DNA from: Leishmania infantum JPCM5
Taxonomy: Eukaryota > Euglenozoa > Kinetoplastea > Trypanosomatida > Trypanosomatidae
Direction of reading: 5' to 3'
DNA: 64,000 nucleotides
Assembly (NCBI RefSeq): GCF_000002875.2
Contig: NC_009406.2
Span: forward strand, 289,785-353,784
Shown: positions 38,618 through 50,500 of the stretch, piece by piece
Numbering within the stretch: position 1 is the first letter of the stretch
Layout of the letters: every line of letters starts with the position of its first letter
Program-made: the position numbers and the translations under genes
The notes under the pieces: generated by a model
The model's input: only the letters and a program-made list of their open reading frames with translations
What the model was told of the DNA's origin: nothing
The model's database searches: none

Positions 38618-41171
38618 TGATCAAGGCGCAGGGGGGCAGGAGGAAGAAGGGTCGCGGTTGCCGCGTCGACTGTGCGCCTGTGCAAGTCTGGGTCTGTGTG
38701 ACAGAAAAGACACACGCGAACAAGTGAAGTAGCGTTAGCACAGCAACAGAAGGTAATGAGATAGCCACCTCGAAAACCTGGCAGCCTTGATTGCGCAGGC
38801 TACGCTTGTGCGCATAGACACGCATGCAGGAATACAAGCCCGTTCTCCACGTCAACACGGTGGCAGACAACGAGGATCTCTTCTTTTTTTTCTTTCGTGC
38901 ATAGCAGCTGGCGCACCAGCTCACTTTGAAGGCAACCGGCTTGCCATACGATCACGCGCATGTCTGACCGTGTCCGTGTCAAGCGTAGAATTCGATGGTT
39001 TTCGATTTCGTGTCTGGCTTTCCCACCTCACCCCCTCGCACCACTCTTCCTACCGCCGCTCCTTCGCCCTCTCCTCTTCCCTTCTTGTGCAAGGTACTCT
39101 CTTTCTCCCCTGTCGCCGTTTTCATCAGCACCGCGTGCGCTAAGCCACGTGGAGGTGCCAACGCAAAGAGACACTCATCCCCACCGCCTCCATCGCAGAT
39201 CGCGCGGCGCTCCCTCTTTCAGATCGCCATCGTCACACCTTCGCCTCATTCCTTCGTGCGCACTCTCTCTCTCATGATAGCTCACCTCCACTGAATCCCT
39301 CTCTGTATGCCTGCATACATACAGATATAGATACCTAGATATGCGGACACGTCTCCACCCTCTGCCTCTCGCCCTCTCGCCCGGTGCTCTTCATCCCTCT
39401 TCCCCACCCCCACTCCTCCTCATCCCCCGTTTACTGTGGTGTTTGTATTCTTGTTTGAGTGCCATCTGCGCGCGCTCACATCGCCTCTGCATTCCGCACG
39501 ACACACCCCTGTCCTCCGTACTCGCGTTTGCTGGGGGTGGGTGGGTGTCGGCTATGGGCCCTCTAGGCTTGCCTTGCTCCCTCTGCCTCTTTTAGCGGGG
39601 GTGGGTGGGTGGGTGAGGGATGCGTGCTGCTCTTCTCGACGCTCGCCTCCTGCCTCCTTATCCCTGCCAAATGCCGGGCCAATTTTGGTGGTGACAGGGC
39701 CAAGCACCTACGACGTGTAGGGGAATTCAGAGCGATGCATCGCTGCTGATGTCGGCGGTCAGGTCGTGGATGGCGTGGCGCCAGAGTAACCCCGCGAATG
39801 GTTTCCTTCCCGACGAAAACATCAAAACACGAAAACAGATCACGTAAGCGTGCGCTCTCGCTCTCTCTCTCGCTCGGCGCGCGTGCAAACGCCGCCTTCG
39901 CCTGCTGGTTTGACGGTTGTGCTTTGTATGGTTTGCCTTGCCGCTGTTGCTCCAGCTTTCTGGCACGCTTGCTGTACGTAGGAGGGAGTGCGACCGATGT
40001 GTCAGGGGGTGCACGCCGGGAAACCCCTCCGCCCAGTCATATTCACAGATACGTGCCTGATTCGCTTCTCTTTTTTGTCTAAGAGAAGAGCGCCACGGAG
40101 CTCAACACATTCGTGCCAGAATGCGCAGAGAAATCCAAACGAACACCTACGCTGCACTTGTTGTGGTTTTTTGTTCCGCTTTCTGCTACCTCTCCTCCGT
40201 GTCTTTTGCGTCGTCTCGTCTTTTATGAGCGCATGTGCACACGCCTGTGCCTGTAGAGCATGCCTGGTCGTTGACTTGCATCAGCCAACAGCACCGCCGA
40301 CAAGATGGTGCGGACATGGGCGGCCAAGTGCTGCGGTCGTCAACACGAGTGAACAGCATGGCAGCAGGTCCATCGTAACAAGAAAGAGATCGTTGTTGAC
40401 GGCAAAATGTCGTTCGTTGGCGAGAGCGATTCTTATATAAAAAAATAAAAGGGAGGGGCGAGGGGGACGGTGAAGGTCCTCGGGCGGGGCGGGGCAACCG
40501 GGAGTTTGACGAGTTGATGGTCGGGGGAGTGGATCGAATTAGAGGCCACACACACACGTGAGTGCTCCCATACGATCATACGGAGAAGGAAAAGAGAGGG
40601 AGAGCGAAAGATAGTCGTAGAGGGCCCATGCACGCGTGTCTCGGAGTGTGCGCCGGTGGTGTCACTGGACACTGGCAACGCTCTCGCTCTGTTTCTCTCC
40701 CCTCCCGCTGCCTCTCGATTTTTTTTTGCCGTCTTCTGATGGGGTGGGCGGATACGGAACTCCTTGGCGCTTTTCGCTGTTGCTCTCCCTCGGAAGGCCA
40801 CGCCAAAGTGGAAAAGGGGCACGCGCACGCACAAAGCCGCACGGCTCGTGTCGGATCACGTGCTGGATGCTCCCTTGGGCCTGTGGCAGTGCTGTCGCTG
40901 TCTTCTTTTTGGCGCGTGCGCTTGATGTGCCTTTCCTTTGCTTGCTTCGTACGGCCACCCCACTCTCGGCACGTGCTCTCATTGATAAGCTCTCCTACAT
41001 GCTTCTTCTCCACTGCCACCCCACTCCCTCCCCACCTCCTTCTTCCCTACTGCACATGTGTGCATCTCACCCCAGCACACATACCAGGAGATCTCCAAAC
41101 AGAAAGGGGGCTTCTGCATTGATCTGCCGGCCGGCCATTGGCAACCGAAGTGCAGGGTATGCGCGCCTGCG
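38618..41171. promoter_or_regulatory. Intergenic spacer with SIDER-like fragment and trans-splice region for the MICU gene
   Basis: No supported gene. A retroposon-like fragment lies at about 39645-39790. GA/CT-rich simple stretches cover 39340-39450 and 39855-39885. Just upstream of the next gene, a pyrimidine tract (about 41002-41050) is followed by AG at 41075-41076. If this is the acceptor, the in-frame ATG at 41058 is outside the mRNA and translation starts at 41172. Confidence 0.45.
39645..39790. mobile_element. Truncated SIDER-like retroposon fragment
   Basis: Similar to 61965-62093 in the same orientation. Shared strings include CC(T/C)TATCCCT(T/G)CCAAA, TGGTGGT(C/G)ACAGG, ACGACGT, CAGAGCGATG(T/C)ATC and CTGATGTCGGCGGTC. 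It covers only the 5' half; the 3' module with GAGCCACCCCGAA is missing, so the copy is truncated. Confidence 0.5.
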
Positions 41172-43826
41172 ATGTCGCATATTCGATGTGCGCTCATCCT
41201 CTCCGCTGGCGTGGCAGCCGGCGTGAGCACCGCCCCATACCTTTGCTTTTCTGGCCAGACGCCCGCTGCGCCACCGTCGCGTCTACCTTTCTATGCCGCG
41301 CGCCGCTCGGCGTCCGGCTTTCATAGCGGCAGCAGTAACGGCAGCCCAGCCGAGGAGGATGCCATGGACGCTGCCAGCAGGCAGGCGAGCGTTGCTTCTG
41401 TGACGGAAGGTCTTTCATCCCTCTACAGGTGTGCGTGTGAGCTGCTGGACTTGTCAACGCGAGCGCTGATGGAAGGGACGGCGACGGCTGCGGCGGTAGC
41501 AGCCGCAGGTGCACATGCGGCTGCCAACGCCACTACAGCAGGGCTATCACATCGCTCGCCGGTTTGCAGCGGCGACGCCGTTGTCCAGTGTGCCGGTCGT
41601 GATCTTAGTGGCGCCGCCGAGGTGGAAAAGCACGTTGCCGATTTTGCCACTGACGCCGAAGTGACGTTATGTGCGTCTACACAGTCGGTCCTCAACGAGA
41701 GGACCGCGGTGCTTCGCGCGGCGCCGCACAAGCTGAAGGATCGCTTCCTGCACTACGCGAAGCGCGACCCGGCAACAGGAGAGCTTGTTCTTAGCCTCGA
41801 GGGATTTGTGCGCTGCATGCTCTTATTGCCTAACGACGGCGACGCTGACGTAGGGTGGCGTCGCACGGGCTCTGGCGCCGCAAGCGACAGTGGTGCGGTG
41901 ACACACAAGAGCCCCTCGACGACTTTCTCTGGCACTGCTGATATCTCTGTCAACCCTTTCTGCGCGAAGGCTATCGGCGGCCGAGGCCAGTCACGGTGTC
42001 ACTCGTCCTGGCTGCAGCAGCTACCTCGAGCTGTGCAGCAGCGCTTCGTGCAGCTCTTCCACTGGGTCGATCTCAACGGAAACAACTTCATTGGATATGC
42101 TGAATTCGTTGTGCTCTTCACCTTCCTGTCCACACCACAGCAAACGCTGAAGCGCGCCTTCAGCGTGTTCGACTTGGAAGACAGCGGCCGCCTGAGCGAG
42201 TGGGAGTTTTGTCACCTCCTGAACACGATCATGGTGGATCCGGCGGTGCAGGTGCGCTACGCTGCCGCAACGAGCGGCGCTGGTGGCCGTAGAGGGGCCG
42301 CCGCAGCGGCCTCGCCCTCCTCGGCGTTCGCCTCGGCAACACCTCAGACCATTACTACAGCAAGGGCACCGCACTTGGCCCCATGCGTTCCACCGACCCC
42401 CGAGGCAGCCACGCCAGCGGTCGCTTCAGCGCCCCGCCCAACCACTGCGAGGCGCGCAGGTACGTCGCGGCGCAGTGAGCAAGAGCAGCGGAGTCAGAAG
42501 GATTGCCTGAATTTTGAGATTTCATCGGAGCTCATGCGGCCGTTGCTCTTCGGTCCTTTGCCACTGCAAGTCAGCGCCGCGCCCGGATCGACGAATTATG
42601 ACCGCAAAGCCGCCCTCGCCGCTTCGGTCTTGACCAGCAATGCGGTCCAGGGTGCCGCAGCGGTTGTAGGCTCGGCAACGAACGACACTGCCGGCGGGAT
42701 GTTGCCCTCGCCTCGCGCTGTTTCGCAGCTGCCAGACATCAGCCACTTGGCCTGGTGGCAAAAGTGGGGCGACACTTGGCGCTGCCTTCTCAGCAAGGTG
42801 TGGACACCCTACCCGTCTTGCGCACCAGCCAGCTGCGACGCTGCGTGCGGCACCCTCGCGGTAGCCTCTATAACTGAGCCGGCCGCCATCGCTGCCACTG
42901 CGGCTCCATCCCGCCTGTCTCAGCTACAGTTGGCGGCGCAGGAGGATTCGCTGCTGCATATGGTCTCGTATCCCACCTTAGTGTACCGTCTGGACTACCT
43001 CCGTTCGCAGCTGCGTGCCATCGAGTTCGGCCTTTGCGACCCAGCCAACACCGGCACCATTTCTCTGGACGATTGCCGTCGCCTCCTCCGCGGGGACGTC
43101 CGAAGGACCGTGAAAGCGGAGCATCCAGCGCTGCAGGAGCGGCAGCAGCAGGCTGACGAAACTGTCGTGACGTGGCACTTTTATCAGAAGATGCTCGACG
43201 TGATACGAGAGTCCGACAGGATTTTGGCGGCCCTGCGGCTCGCCTTAGACGCCATGCCGCCGGTGCCCGAGGAGACGCTGCGAGGTGGTGCCATCCCCGA
43301 CGAAGCGCTGGAGGCGGCCACGCAGGCGATCCCGGAAATGGTGAGGCTGAGCGTCCTGCATTACACGTCGAGAGCCGCCGAGGGCGCGGCAGTCGATGGG
43401 GCGCCACTGCCAGCAACAGCAGAAGTAACGGCCTCGCAGGATGACGGTCGCAATGTCGCAGATCGTAGCCCCTTCAGTCCAGCGGACGTTACGACGGCGG
43501 ATGCAGCGGATGGCAAGAGCGTGGGCGAGGGGCGTGCGGCTTCCCGTCATTTGAAGGCGTCGCTGGTGCGGCCCACGGCGCTCACGTGGAATCAAGTCGA
43601 CCGCGTGCTTGTCATGCTCGGCACTGTGACGCAGCTGAGCGAGGCTGAGCGGTCGCTGTTTCGTGCTCTGCTGGACGACGACGGCTCTGACTCGCTGTCG
43701 CCCGCCGAGTTCGCCCGACTGTGCACGCTGAAGGAGGCGTTTTTTGCCCAGCAACTGCCTCGTTTTGACGAGCCGAAGCGGAACGCCGTCCAGCAGTTCT
43801 TCCACTGCATGCAACAGCTCGAGTGA
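41172..43826 (+). CDS. MICU-family EF-hand protein, regulator of the mitochondrial calcium uniporter
   Basis: 884 aa. The N-terminus has a hydrophobic segment (residues 5-25, CALILSAGVAAGVSTAPYLC) suiting mitochondrial import or inner-membrane anchoring. KLKDRFLHYAKRDPATGELV near residue 185 matches the MICU segment ahead of the first EF lobe (F.YFA...GE..M..EDFVR). Residues about 290-345 follow MICU1 closely: TFLSTPQQTLKRAFSVFDLE against [20 protein letters not shown], with EF loop DLEDSGRLSEWE. A second loop just before it, DLNGNNFIGYAE (about 298-309), is canonical here, whereas the matching site in human MICU1 is degenerate. CDPANTGTISLDD (about 620) is a degenerate loop; DDDGSDSLSPAE (about 835) matches the last canonical MICU loop. 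The protein is about twice the usual length because of Ala/Ser inserts (about 365-445 and 760-800). In trypanosomatids MICU proteins are needed for uniporter gating; whether this is MICU1 or MICU2 is not decided. Confidence 0.85.
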   Translation: MSHIRCALILSAGVAAGVSTAPYLCFSGQTPAAPPSRLPFYAARRSASGFHSGSSNGSPAEEDAMDAASRQASVASVTEGLSSLYRCACELLDLSTRALMEGTATAAAVAAAGAHAAANATTAGLSHRSPVCSGDAVVQCAGRDLSGAAEVEKHVADFATDAEVTLCASTQSVLNERTAVLRAAPHKLKDRFLHYAKRDPATGELVLSLEGFVRCMLLLPNDGDADVGWRRTGSGAASDSGAVTHKSPSTTFSGTADISVNPFCAKAIGGRGQSRCHSSWLQQLPRAVQQRFVQLFHWVDLNGNNFIGYAEFVVLFTFLSTPQQTLKRAFSVFDLEDSGRLSEWEFCHLLNTIMVDPAVQVRYAAATSGAGGRRGAAAAASPSSAFASATPQTITTARAPHLAPCVPPTPEAATPAVASAPRPTTARRAGTSRRSEQEQRSQKDCLNFEISSELMRPLLFGPLPLQVSAAPGSTNYDRKAALAASVLTSNAVQGAAAVVGSATNDTAGGMLPSPRAVSQLPDISHLAWWQKWGDTWRCLLSKVWTPYPSCAPASCDAACGTLAVASITEPAAIAATAAPSRLSQLQLAAQEDSLLHMVSYPTLVYRLDYLRSQLRAIEFGLCDPANTGTISLDDCRRLLRGDVRRTVKAEHPALQERQQQADETVVTWHFYQKMLDVIRESDRILAALRLALDAMPPVPEETLRGGAIPDEALEAATQAIPEMVRLSVLHYTSRAAEGAAVDGAPLPATAEVTASQDDGRNVADRSPFSPADVTTADAADGKSVGEGRAASRHLKASLVRPTALTWNQVDRVLVMLGTVTQLSEAERSLFRALLDDDGSDSLSPAEFARLCTLKEAFFAQQLPRFDEPKRNAVQQFFHCMQQLE

Positions 43827-45388
43827 GAGGATCCGTGGTGGCGTGCGCTTTTCTGTCGGTGTATCCATGTAGCATGTATCTGCTGATATCATAGCACGTC
43901 AAGGCATTGCCGCGGCTTCGGAAAGAAAAAAAAAAGACATCGCATCGACAAGAGACACAAAGACGCGTGCGCATGCGTTTGTGTTTGATGCCTCTGAGTG
44001 GGAGGGGCAGCGGCTTTTCAGTGTGTGCGTGTGCGTGTGCGTCTTGGGCTGAAAGCGCGCGCTCATCATTGCTGCCGCACGCGACGATTCTCCGACTCGC
44101 GGCACGGCAGCAGGAGGGGAGAGTAACAGCCCTCTAAGGAGGGTGTCCGGGGCGGGGGCAGCACATGCGAGATAGAGAAAGTGGAGAAACATAAAGCGCC
44201 GAGGTACGCGCCGAAAGAGGGGTGAGAGGTGCCGTCCCCCGACGTGTCTCTCTGCGTTTCTCTCGTGATACTCCCCACCCCCATCCCCAAAGCAGAAGAA
44301 AGGAGAGGGGCGCTGCAGGTGGGGCTTGCGTGCTCGCAAAATGTGTGGAGATGCGCGCGTCGTTCGCAAACCGATCGAACGGCACCCATGAGGGCGCCAA
44401 GCCCGCTCCTCCTTTGCGCACCTACACATGGTCGCGCTGTTCACGCATCCGCGGCGATGAAGAGCGCCTTTGCACACATCTTCGCCATTTGCCCCGCTTC
44501 TGTTGACCCTATGCTCTCGGACTGCCTTCATCTTTTCGACTCACTCTCTCGCCCGACATGTTTACGCGTGTGTGTCTGTGTTTGCGTTTGTGCGTCTGCT
44601 GTGGGGCGAGCAAGCGATGCCGTGGCTGCCGCTCTGAGCTCCTCGCCGGTGTGTGGCCAGCCAAAAGGAAAGCGACGCTGCGAAGTGCGTCGACTCGCCC
44701 TACACTCCCCCGCCGCCGCCCCATACACGCACACGCACGCACACAAACCGCACCAGCGCGCAGCTAGGTAGACCACCGGCGAAAACGAAATCTCCCCCCT
44801 CCCCCCACCACCACCACCACCCACGCAACCACCCAGGCAAAAGACAAAAAACGACCAGATACCACGGAGACGGGAGGGAGCTGGACGCTGTGCGTGCGTG
44901 CGCGTCCACGGCCCGCCTTCGGTGCTGCTTCTGCGCGAAGAGGAAAGAAGATTTACCTCGTCATGAAAGACGTCTTCTCTCAAGCTACACAGCTCCGTTA
45001 CCTCCCGTTGAGGCGCTCGTCACACGCGGCCACACAACCGGCATTCATCGCCTCAACTCTCTATGTGTGCGCGCGTGTGGATCTCGCCCTCCTTCATCAC
45101 CATCACCACCACCGCCTGCGTGTGGTGCCGAGTGAAGCATTGATCGCGGCGCTCGGCGCTGAAACACGCGAGTAACAGCGGAATTGAAAAGGGTGTGCCC
45201 CCGGTGTCGTCGTGTGTGCACATACGGTAGTGCGCTCTGCCCGACGACGAGGCGCTGCTTAAGCGGGACCAGCCGCGCGCGGCAGCCCCCCTCCTTGATC
45301 GCGCAATCGTGTGCATTTTTTAAGATAGCCAAGAAGCTCGCACACACACCGTGCCTTCACTTATTAACGTAGCGAACGAAGAGAAAAC
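43827..45388. other. Intergenic spacer
   Basis: No supported gene. It contains an A-run at 43925-43935, (TG)n around 44020-44042, CA-rich sequence at 44724-44745, and C-rich plus CAC repeats at 44796-44822. These are normal spacer elements; short open frames are composition artefacts. Confidence 0.45.
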
Positions 45389-47545
45389 ATGACGAGCCCC
45401 GGCACCGTCGGCGATGTCGTGGATGCATTCAGCTCGGTCCCACCCGCTCACATGCCGGGGCGCCTTGGCAACTATGCGGTGCAATACCTCTCAAACCATA
45501 TTGGCTCCCTCGTGCAGTCAGTTCCGGTAATGTTCGTGTACGTTCTTTTCATCGGGTATCCCCTTTTCGTTGGGCTGCTTCGGGTCGTGCGGCCGCTCTT
45601 GGAGAGCTGGATCATGGGAAGCAGTGTGACCCTCGGCACGGTTGTAGGACTCCCATACATCAAGCGTAACATCATCGTCCAGCTGCCGCCGTTTTTTTTC
45701 GTCGAAGTGCCGAACCACAACATTCTTCTACAGAACGCGGTGCTCATGTACGTGTGCCACCACCTCTGGCGCCAGAAGCCACTGCCGTCGCGTTTCTTCT
45801 TCCAAAGCGCCCACCTGGTTGCGTTGCTCGATCCCTATCGCCCCTGGCACGCTTACGTAAACGCCCGGTCGCCGTTCTACGTTGGACCGAGTAAGACCAA
45901 CAGAAGCAACCCAGCGGACGTCCTCACAGAGACGCAGCTCGAACGCCTTCGCCTGATAAAGATACCGCACAAGTCGTGGACTCCTGTAATGTCCGACGAC
46001 ATCGAACTCTATTTCAAAGAAGAGCCGCTGGCCGTAGCTCATTATAGCATTCCATGGACACGCCGCACCCTGTCGTTGCGCTGCCGCGCCGCCCCCGGAT
46101 CTGCAGCGAAGCTGGACGAATTCGTGCAACGCGCGCTGGAGGTGTTCGCGGAGGGGGCACCGGGCAAAGAGGACGACGCACTGCGGTGGTTCTTCGCGTA
46201 CGGGGGCGAGTCTGACGACAAGGTGTTCTTCAACCAGTATGTGCTGCGCAGCAACAAGGGCTTCGACACGCTATTCTTCCCGCAGCGCGACGCGACGCTG
46301 ACGCTGATCAATCAATTTATGCAGCGGCGCGGCCGGTTCGCCGTGGAGGGGTTCCCGCAGAGGCTGGGGTTCCTTGTATACGGGCCGCCGGGGACGGGGC
46401 GGCACGCGTTCGTGAAGGCGCTCGCGGCGCACACCGGGCGGCACATCGTGTCTGTGCCGCTGTCGAAGCTGCGCACGAACCAGCAGCTGTACGAAATCTT
46501 CTTTGCGCGCGAGTACCAGTCGGAGGAGGGGGACAGCGTGCAGAAGCTGCGCATGGAGGACGTGATCTTCTTGTTCGACGACGTGGACGCGGCGGACTCT
46601 GTTGTGTGCGCGCGTGCTGCGCGCCGCGTGGTGCAGCGCCGTGCTGCTGCTCGGCTGACTGCGCGCGCGGGGTGGCGCGAGGCCCCGCTGACGAACTGCG
46701 TGATCGAGATGGACACGTCGTCGTCGCGGCCGGTGATGCGCGTGGAGGACAACACGCTGCCGCTTGCGCTGCTGCTGAAGATTATGGGTAGCGACGCATC
46801 GAAGAATGACGGCGCGTCAGCGGTGGACCGCGGTGGCGGCAGGAGCACGGACGGGCGGCGGCAGAAGATGGAGGAGACGGCGGCGGCAGCATGTGAAGCG
46901 GGCGCGAAGGTTGCTGGCGGGCACCTGCTCGGAATGAACGACGTGCTGCTCGGGGATAGCAAGGACAAGCTGGACCTGTCGGGGCTGCTGAACGTGCTGG
47001 ACGGCGTGGTGGACATGCCTGGGCGGATGGTTGTGATGATCACGGAGCATCCGGAGTGGCTGGACCCTGCGCTGATCCGGCCGGGTCGCTTCAGTGTGCG
47101 GCTGCGGTTGGACTACATGGAGATGGAGACACTTGTGCAGATGCTGGGCCTGTACTACGGCGACGTGGCGCACTCGCGGCGCGGCAGCGGTGCTGGTGCC
47201 GATGGCTGTGCTGCGGGTGCGGGCGTGGGCGGCCGTGTGGAGGCGGCTTGCGCGGCGCAGTACTCTGCGGCTGGTTCTGCTGCTGGGTGTGTGGTGCACC
47301 GCGAGCTGAGCGAGGCGCAGGTGGCGCGTGTGCGTGGCGTTGTTGCTGCTCTGGAGGCGGAGGCGGACGCTGCTGCTGCGCGCGAGGTGAGCGCGGATGG
47401 CAGCAACGGCAGCGGCAGCGGCGAGAGCAAGTACCGCTTCCAGGTGACGCCATGCGAGGTGGAGATGCTTTGCATGGAGCAGGACGACCTGGAGGGCTTC
47501 CTGAGCCAGTTGGCTGGCCTGGTGCGTGGGACGGTGCAGCTTTGA
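45389..47545 (+). CDS. BCS1-like AAA protein with degenerate nucleotide-binding motifs
   Basis: 718 aa. Order as in BCS1: an N-terminal membrane segment (residues about 45-67, VPVMFVYVLFIGYPLFVGLL), a BCS1-specific middle domain (about 95-300, with NKGFDTLFFPQ), then an AAA domain (about 310-600). BCS1 inserts the Rieske iron-sulphur protein into respiratory complex III in the mitochondrial inner membrane. The AAA motifs are altered. Walker A reads YGPPGTGRHAF (331-341), with Arg338-His339 in place of the essential Lys-Thr/Ser. Walker B ends FDDVD (396-400) instead of EDVD. Sensor 1 is MITEH (550-554) where Asn is usual. The downstream LDPALIRPGR (558-567) with the arginine finger is intact, as is SGLLNVLDGVV. 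The domain also has an acidic/Gly insert (about 470-510) and Ala/Gly-rich C-terminal inserts. It is probably a paralogue that binds ATP poorly or not at all. The frame is clean, so it is not a pseudogene. Confidence 0.85.
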   Translation: MTSPGTVGDVVDAFSSVPPAHMPGRLGNYAVQYLSNHIGSLVQSVPVMFVYVLFIGYPLFVGLLRVVRPLLESWIMGSSVTLGTVVGLPYIKRNIIVQLPPFFFVEVPNHNILLQNAVLMYVCHHLWRQKPLPSRFFFQSAHLVALLDPYRPWHAYVNARSPFYVGPSKTNRSNPADVLTETQLERLRLIKIPHKSWTPVMSDDIELYFKEEPLAVAHYSIPWTRRTLSLRCRAAPGSAAKLDEFVQRALEVFAEGAPGKEDDALRWFFAYGGESDDKVFFNQYVLRSNKGFDTLFFPQRDATLTLINQFMQRRGRFAVEGFPQRLGFLVYGPPGTGRHAFVKALAAHTGRHIVSVPLSKLRTNQQLYEIFFAREYQSEEGDSVQKLRMEDVIFLFDDVDAADSVVCARAARRVVQRRAAARLTARAGWREAPLTNCVIEMDTSSSRPVMRVEDNTLPLALLLKIMGSDASKNDGASAVDRGGGRSTDGRRQKMEETAAAACEAGAKVAGGHLLGMNDVLLGDSKDKLDLSGLLNVLDGVVDMPGRMVVMITEHPEWLDPALIRPGRFSVRLRLDYMEMETLVQMLGLYYGDVAHSRRGSGAGADGCAAGAGVGGRVEAACAAQYSAAGSAAGCVVHRELSEAQVARVRGVVAALEAEADAAAAREVSADGSNGSGSGESKYRFQVTPCEVEMLCMEQDDLEGFLSQLAGLVRGTVQL

Positions 47546-50500
47546 AGAGCGCGTGCGTGTGTGCCTGCAGCACGGGGCGACGCTCATCGCTGCGGTCGCG
47601 ACGGCTACCGCTCCTGGCCTTTGGGTGAGGCTGCTTCCCTGTGCCCCCATCCCCTCCCTCCTGGCAGCCCTCCGCCAGTGCATCGTCCCCCCCCCGCTCC
47701 CCACTCGCCTCCCCCCTCTCCATCGCTTCCTCTCCCTCCGTGTGGCTGCTCGGTGCGGGTCGATGCCCGTCCCTCTCGGCTTTGCCCTCGCCGCCGCCAT
47801 TTTGCAAGTGCCGGTGTTTCTTGTGGTTCGCTATGGGGCAATCCACGTTTTACGCGCGTGCACGTGCGCGCAGATGCTGCTGTGTCTGTCTGTATGTAGA
47901 TGCTGATGTATGTGGGTGTGGACGGCATGCATATAAACGACGCGATTATCTTCTGTGGTGCGTCTCTGTATGGTTATTGTTGTTGGCCCATCAGCGTAGG
48001 CCTTGGTGATGCGCCGCTGGGTGAAAGATGAAGTGGTGCTGCTCGCCAGCGGCACTATACACACTGACATAGACACGAGTATGGCGGTAAGCGCACGAGA
48101 GTGTTTTGGTGGGGCGTGGAGTGCCAGAGTTTTCGAATTCTGTCGAAACGGAAGACGATGGACAGAAGGCGCATCAAGAGGTAAGGCGGATGGCGTCAAC
48201 GAGAGTTCCTACGCTTACGTTCGCAAGCCCACCCAGATGCGCCCACACACACACGCACACAGGCACCCTGCGGCTCGTTGCCACGGTTCTGGGATGCATA
48301 GAATCGGCGACGCGGAGGACATGCGTTGTTGTTGTGTGCATATATACATTGTGCCTCTCTTCACATTGGCGTTTGTGGGTGCACGCGTGCCGCCACGTGC
48401 GTGCGTCTGACCTACGATGTTCTTGAGTTATTTTGCTTGCTGTCGGCCCCTCCCACTTTTCCTTACCTGTCCTTGCGCACAATATCTGCACCTCTCACCT
48501 GTTCGGTTTATCCGCTTCTCCGTCGCGCACCCTTCGGGCACGTACACACACATACAACACGCGTGAGCATCGCTGGTACTCTCGTGGCTGAGCACCTCAT
48601 ACATGTATACGCATATATATGTATATATATATATATAGCACGCGACCACTTCTCTTGCTCTACCTTCTCCATCTTCCGAAGTTCGTTTTTGTTTCTTCCT
48701 TCATCGGCGGAGCTACGTCAAGAGAGGTCAACGGACAAGGATAGAGTGCAGCACATCCACCACGACGGCACAGCGGCAAAGTAAAGAAAAAGCGTCACTC
48801 ATCTTCCGCCCACCGTCTGCCTTCTTCCCTCTCCTACCTACCATCCCCCCCCCATTCCCCCTCTCTCCATTCCTCTCCACCCCTCCCTCCCCCCAAACCC
48901 CCAAGGGGGAGGCCTTACCACCCACTGCCCCTCCTCACCAGCTATTTCCTCGTTGTTGTGTGTTTTTTTTTTTGGTTTTGTTTTTGTTTTCGGCATCGCA
49001 CATGGTGTGCGTATGTTTGCGTGTGCTTTGTCCCATTGATTTGGCTCGTCCTTCCTTGGCTGCTCGTGTTACCCCTTGCTCTGCCCCCTCCCCCTCCCCC
49101 TCCCCTCCCACTTCCTTCCACTATATCTATTGTGTGTGATTGGCCTCCTCCCCCACCCCCTTCTCTCTCTGTTTCTCTTGCCTCTGCGTACCGCGTGGTC
49201 TCCTTGCTTACGGATACGACGTCGCACATACCAGGGCACACACACACACACACGCACAGAGAGAGAGACGATATTTCCTTTGTTGCTGTTGCTTGTTGGT
49301 ATCTCGACTTGGTCGTTATTTTGTTGTTGTTGCTGGGTGCGTGTTTTTGTCGCTTCAGTCTCTCGTCTCTCCCTCCGTGCGGTGTGTGTTTTGTCTTTCG
49401 ACTGAAGCATATTCTCTTACGGGCTATCGATGCGTGCATGTGCGCTTGTGTATGTATGCATGCATGCGAACACGAGCACACTCTTCTCTCTCTAGCTCTC
49501 TGTCCATCTGGCGCGCGCGCGTTGTAAGCGAATAATGCGCGTGTAGCCTCTGCCATCACACATACACAAACTCTCTCTCCACTCCTTTCTTTCACATTCG
49601 CAAGCAGACTCGGACCTTGTCCGATAACTTAGAGAGCAACAAATACGAAATACATATATGCGCGCACGCACAGAGGACGACGGCGCACAGAAAGATACGC
49701 AGACTTGAGAGTTAGCAGAGCGGTAGGCAACAGCCATCAGAACGTGTCTAGAGACGAGTCACTGATTGCCTCGCACGCTTGCCTCCCTTCTCTTTCGCAC
49801 ATATATATACATATATATATATATATTTCCTTTGCTTTACCGTGCGCGCGTGTTTCGTGTTGTTTGTGTGCATCTCTCTGTCTCTCCCCATTGTGTTGTT
49901 GGCCGCTCTGTAAGCGCCGCTCGTGACCATTAGGTAGAAGCGAAACACACGCACGCGTCGTAGGTGTGCACGTGTGCAAGCGAGTACCTTTGTATTTTTT
50001 GCTTGGTCGTGTTGTCAGGTTTCAAAAAGATTGCCAGACAGCGTGTGCGAGCCGACTCAGCGCCACCGTTTACGCGTGTTCGTGGGTATCGGAGGGCGGG
50101 TGAGGTGTGTGGCGCTTGACTCTCGCTGTTTTGCTTTCCCTCGTATTATTTATCACCCCTTTCTTCTCACGACGTATGCAAGCACATATATGCATATGTC
50201 TTTATCGTCGCAAGCAAACATTCAGCAAAGTCACGTCGACGCGCACACGCAGACATCGAAACGGAGGAGAGGAAGAAGAACACAAGGGGACGTCAACGCA
50301 TAGCCAAGTCTATTACATCGTAGAACGCGTTGTTCGCTTCTCTTCGCATTCTATCTTCCCCTCTCTCTCCAGTGCGTACACATTAACACAGACACCGTGG
50401 CACATACACACGCCCCAAATACAGAGGTATACGTGGAGGGGCGTGGCCAATCCGTGTCTTCCTCTCCTCTACCAATCCATTCCAGACCTCAACGACCTCC

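Noticed and set aside
48003..48410. 135-codon plus frame in the long spacer after the BCS1-like gene
   Set aside because: Mixed composition, no recognisable domain, and its second half is encoded by CA/TG-rich sequence.
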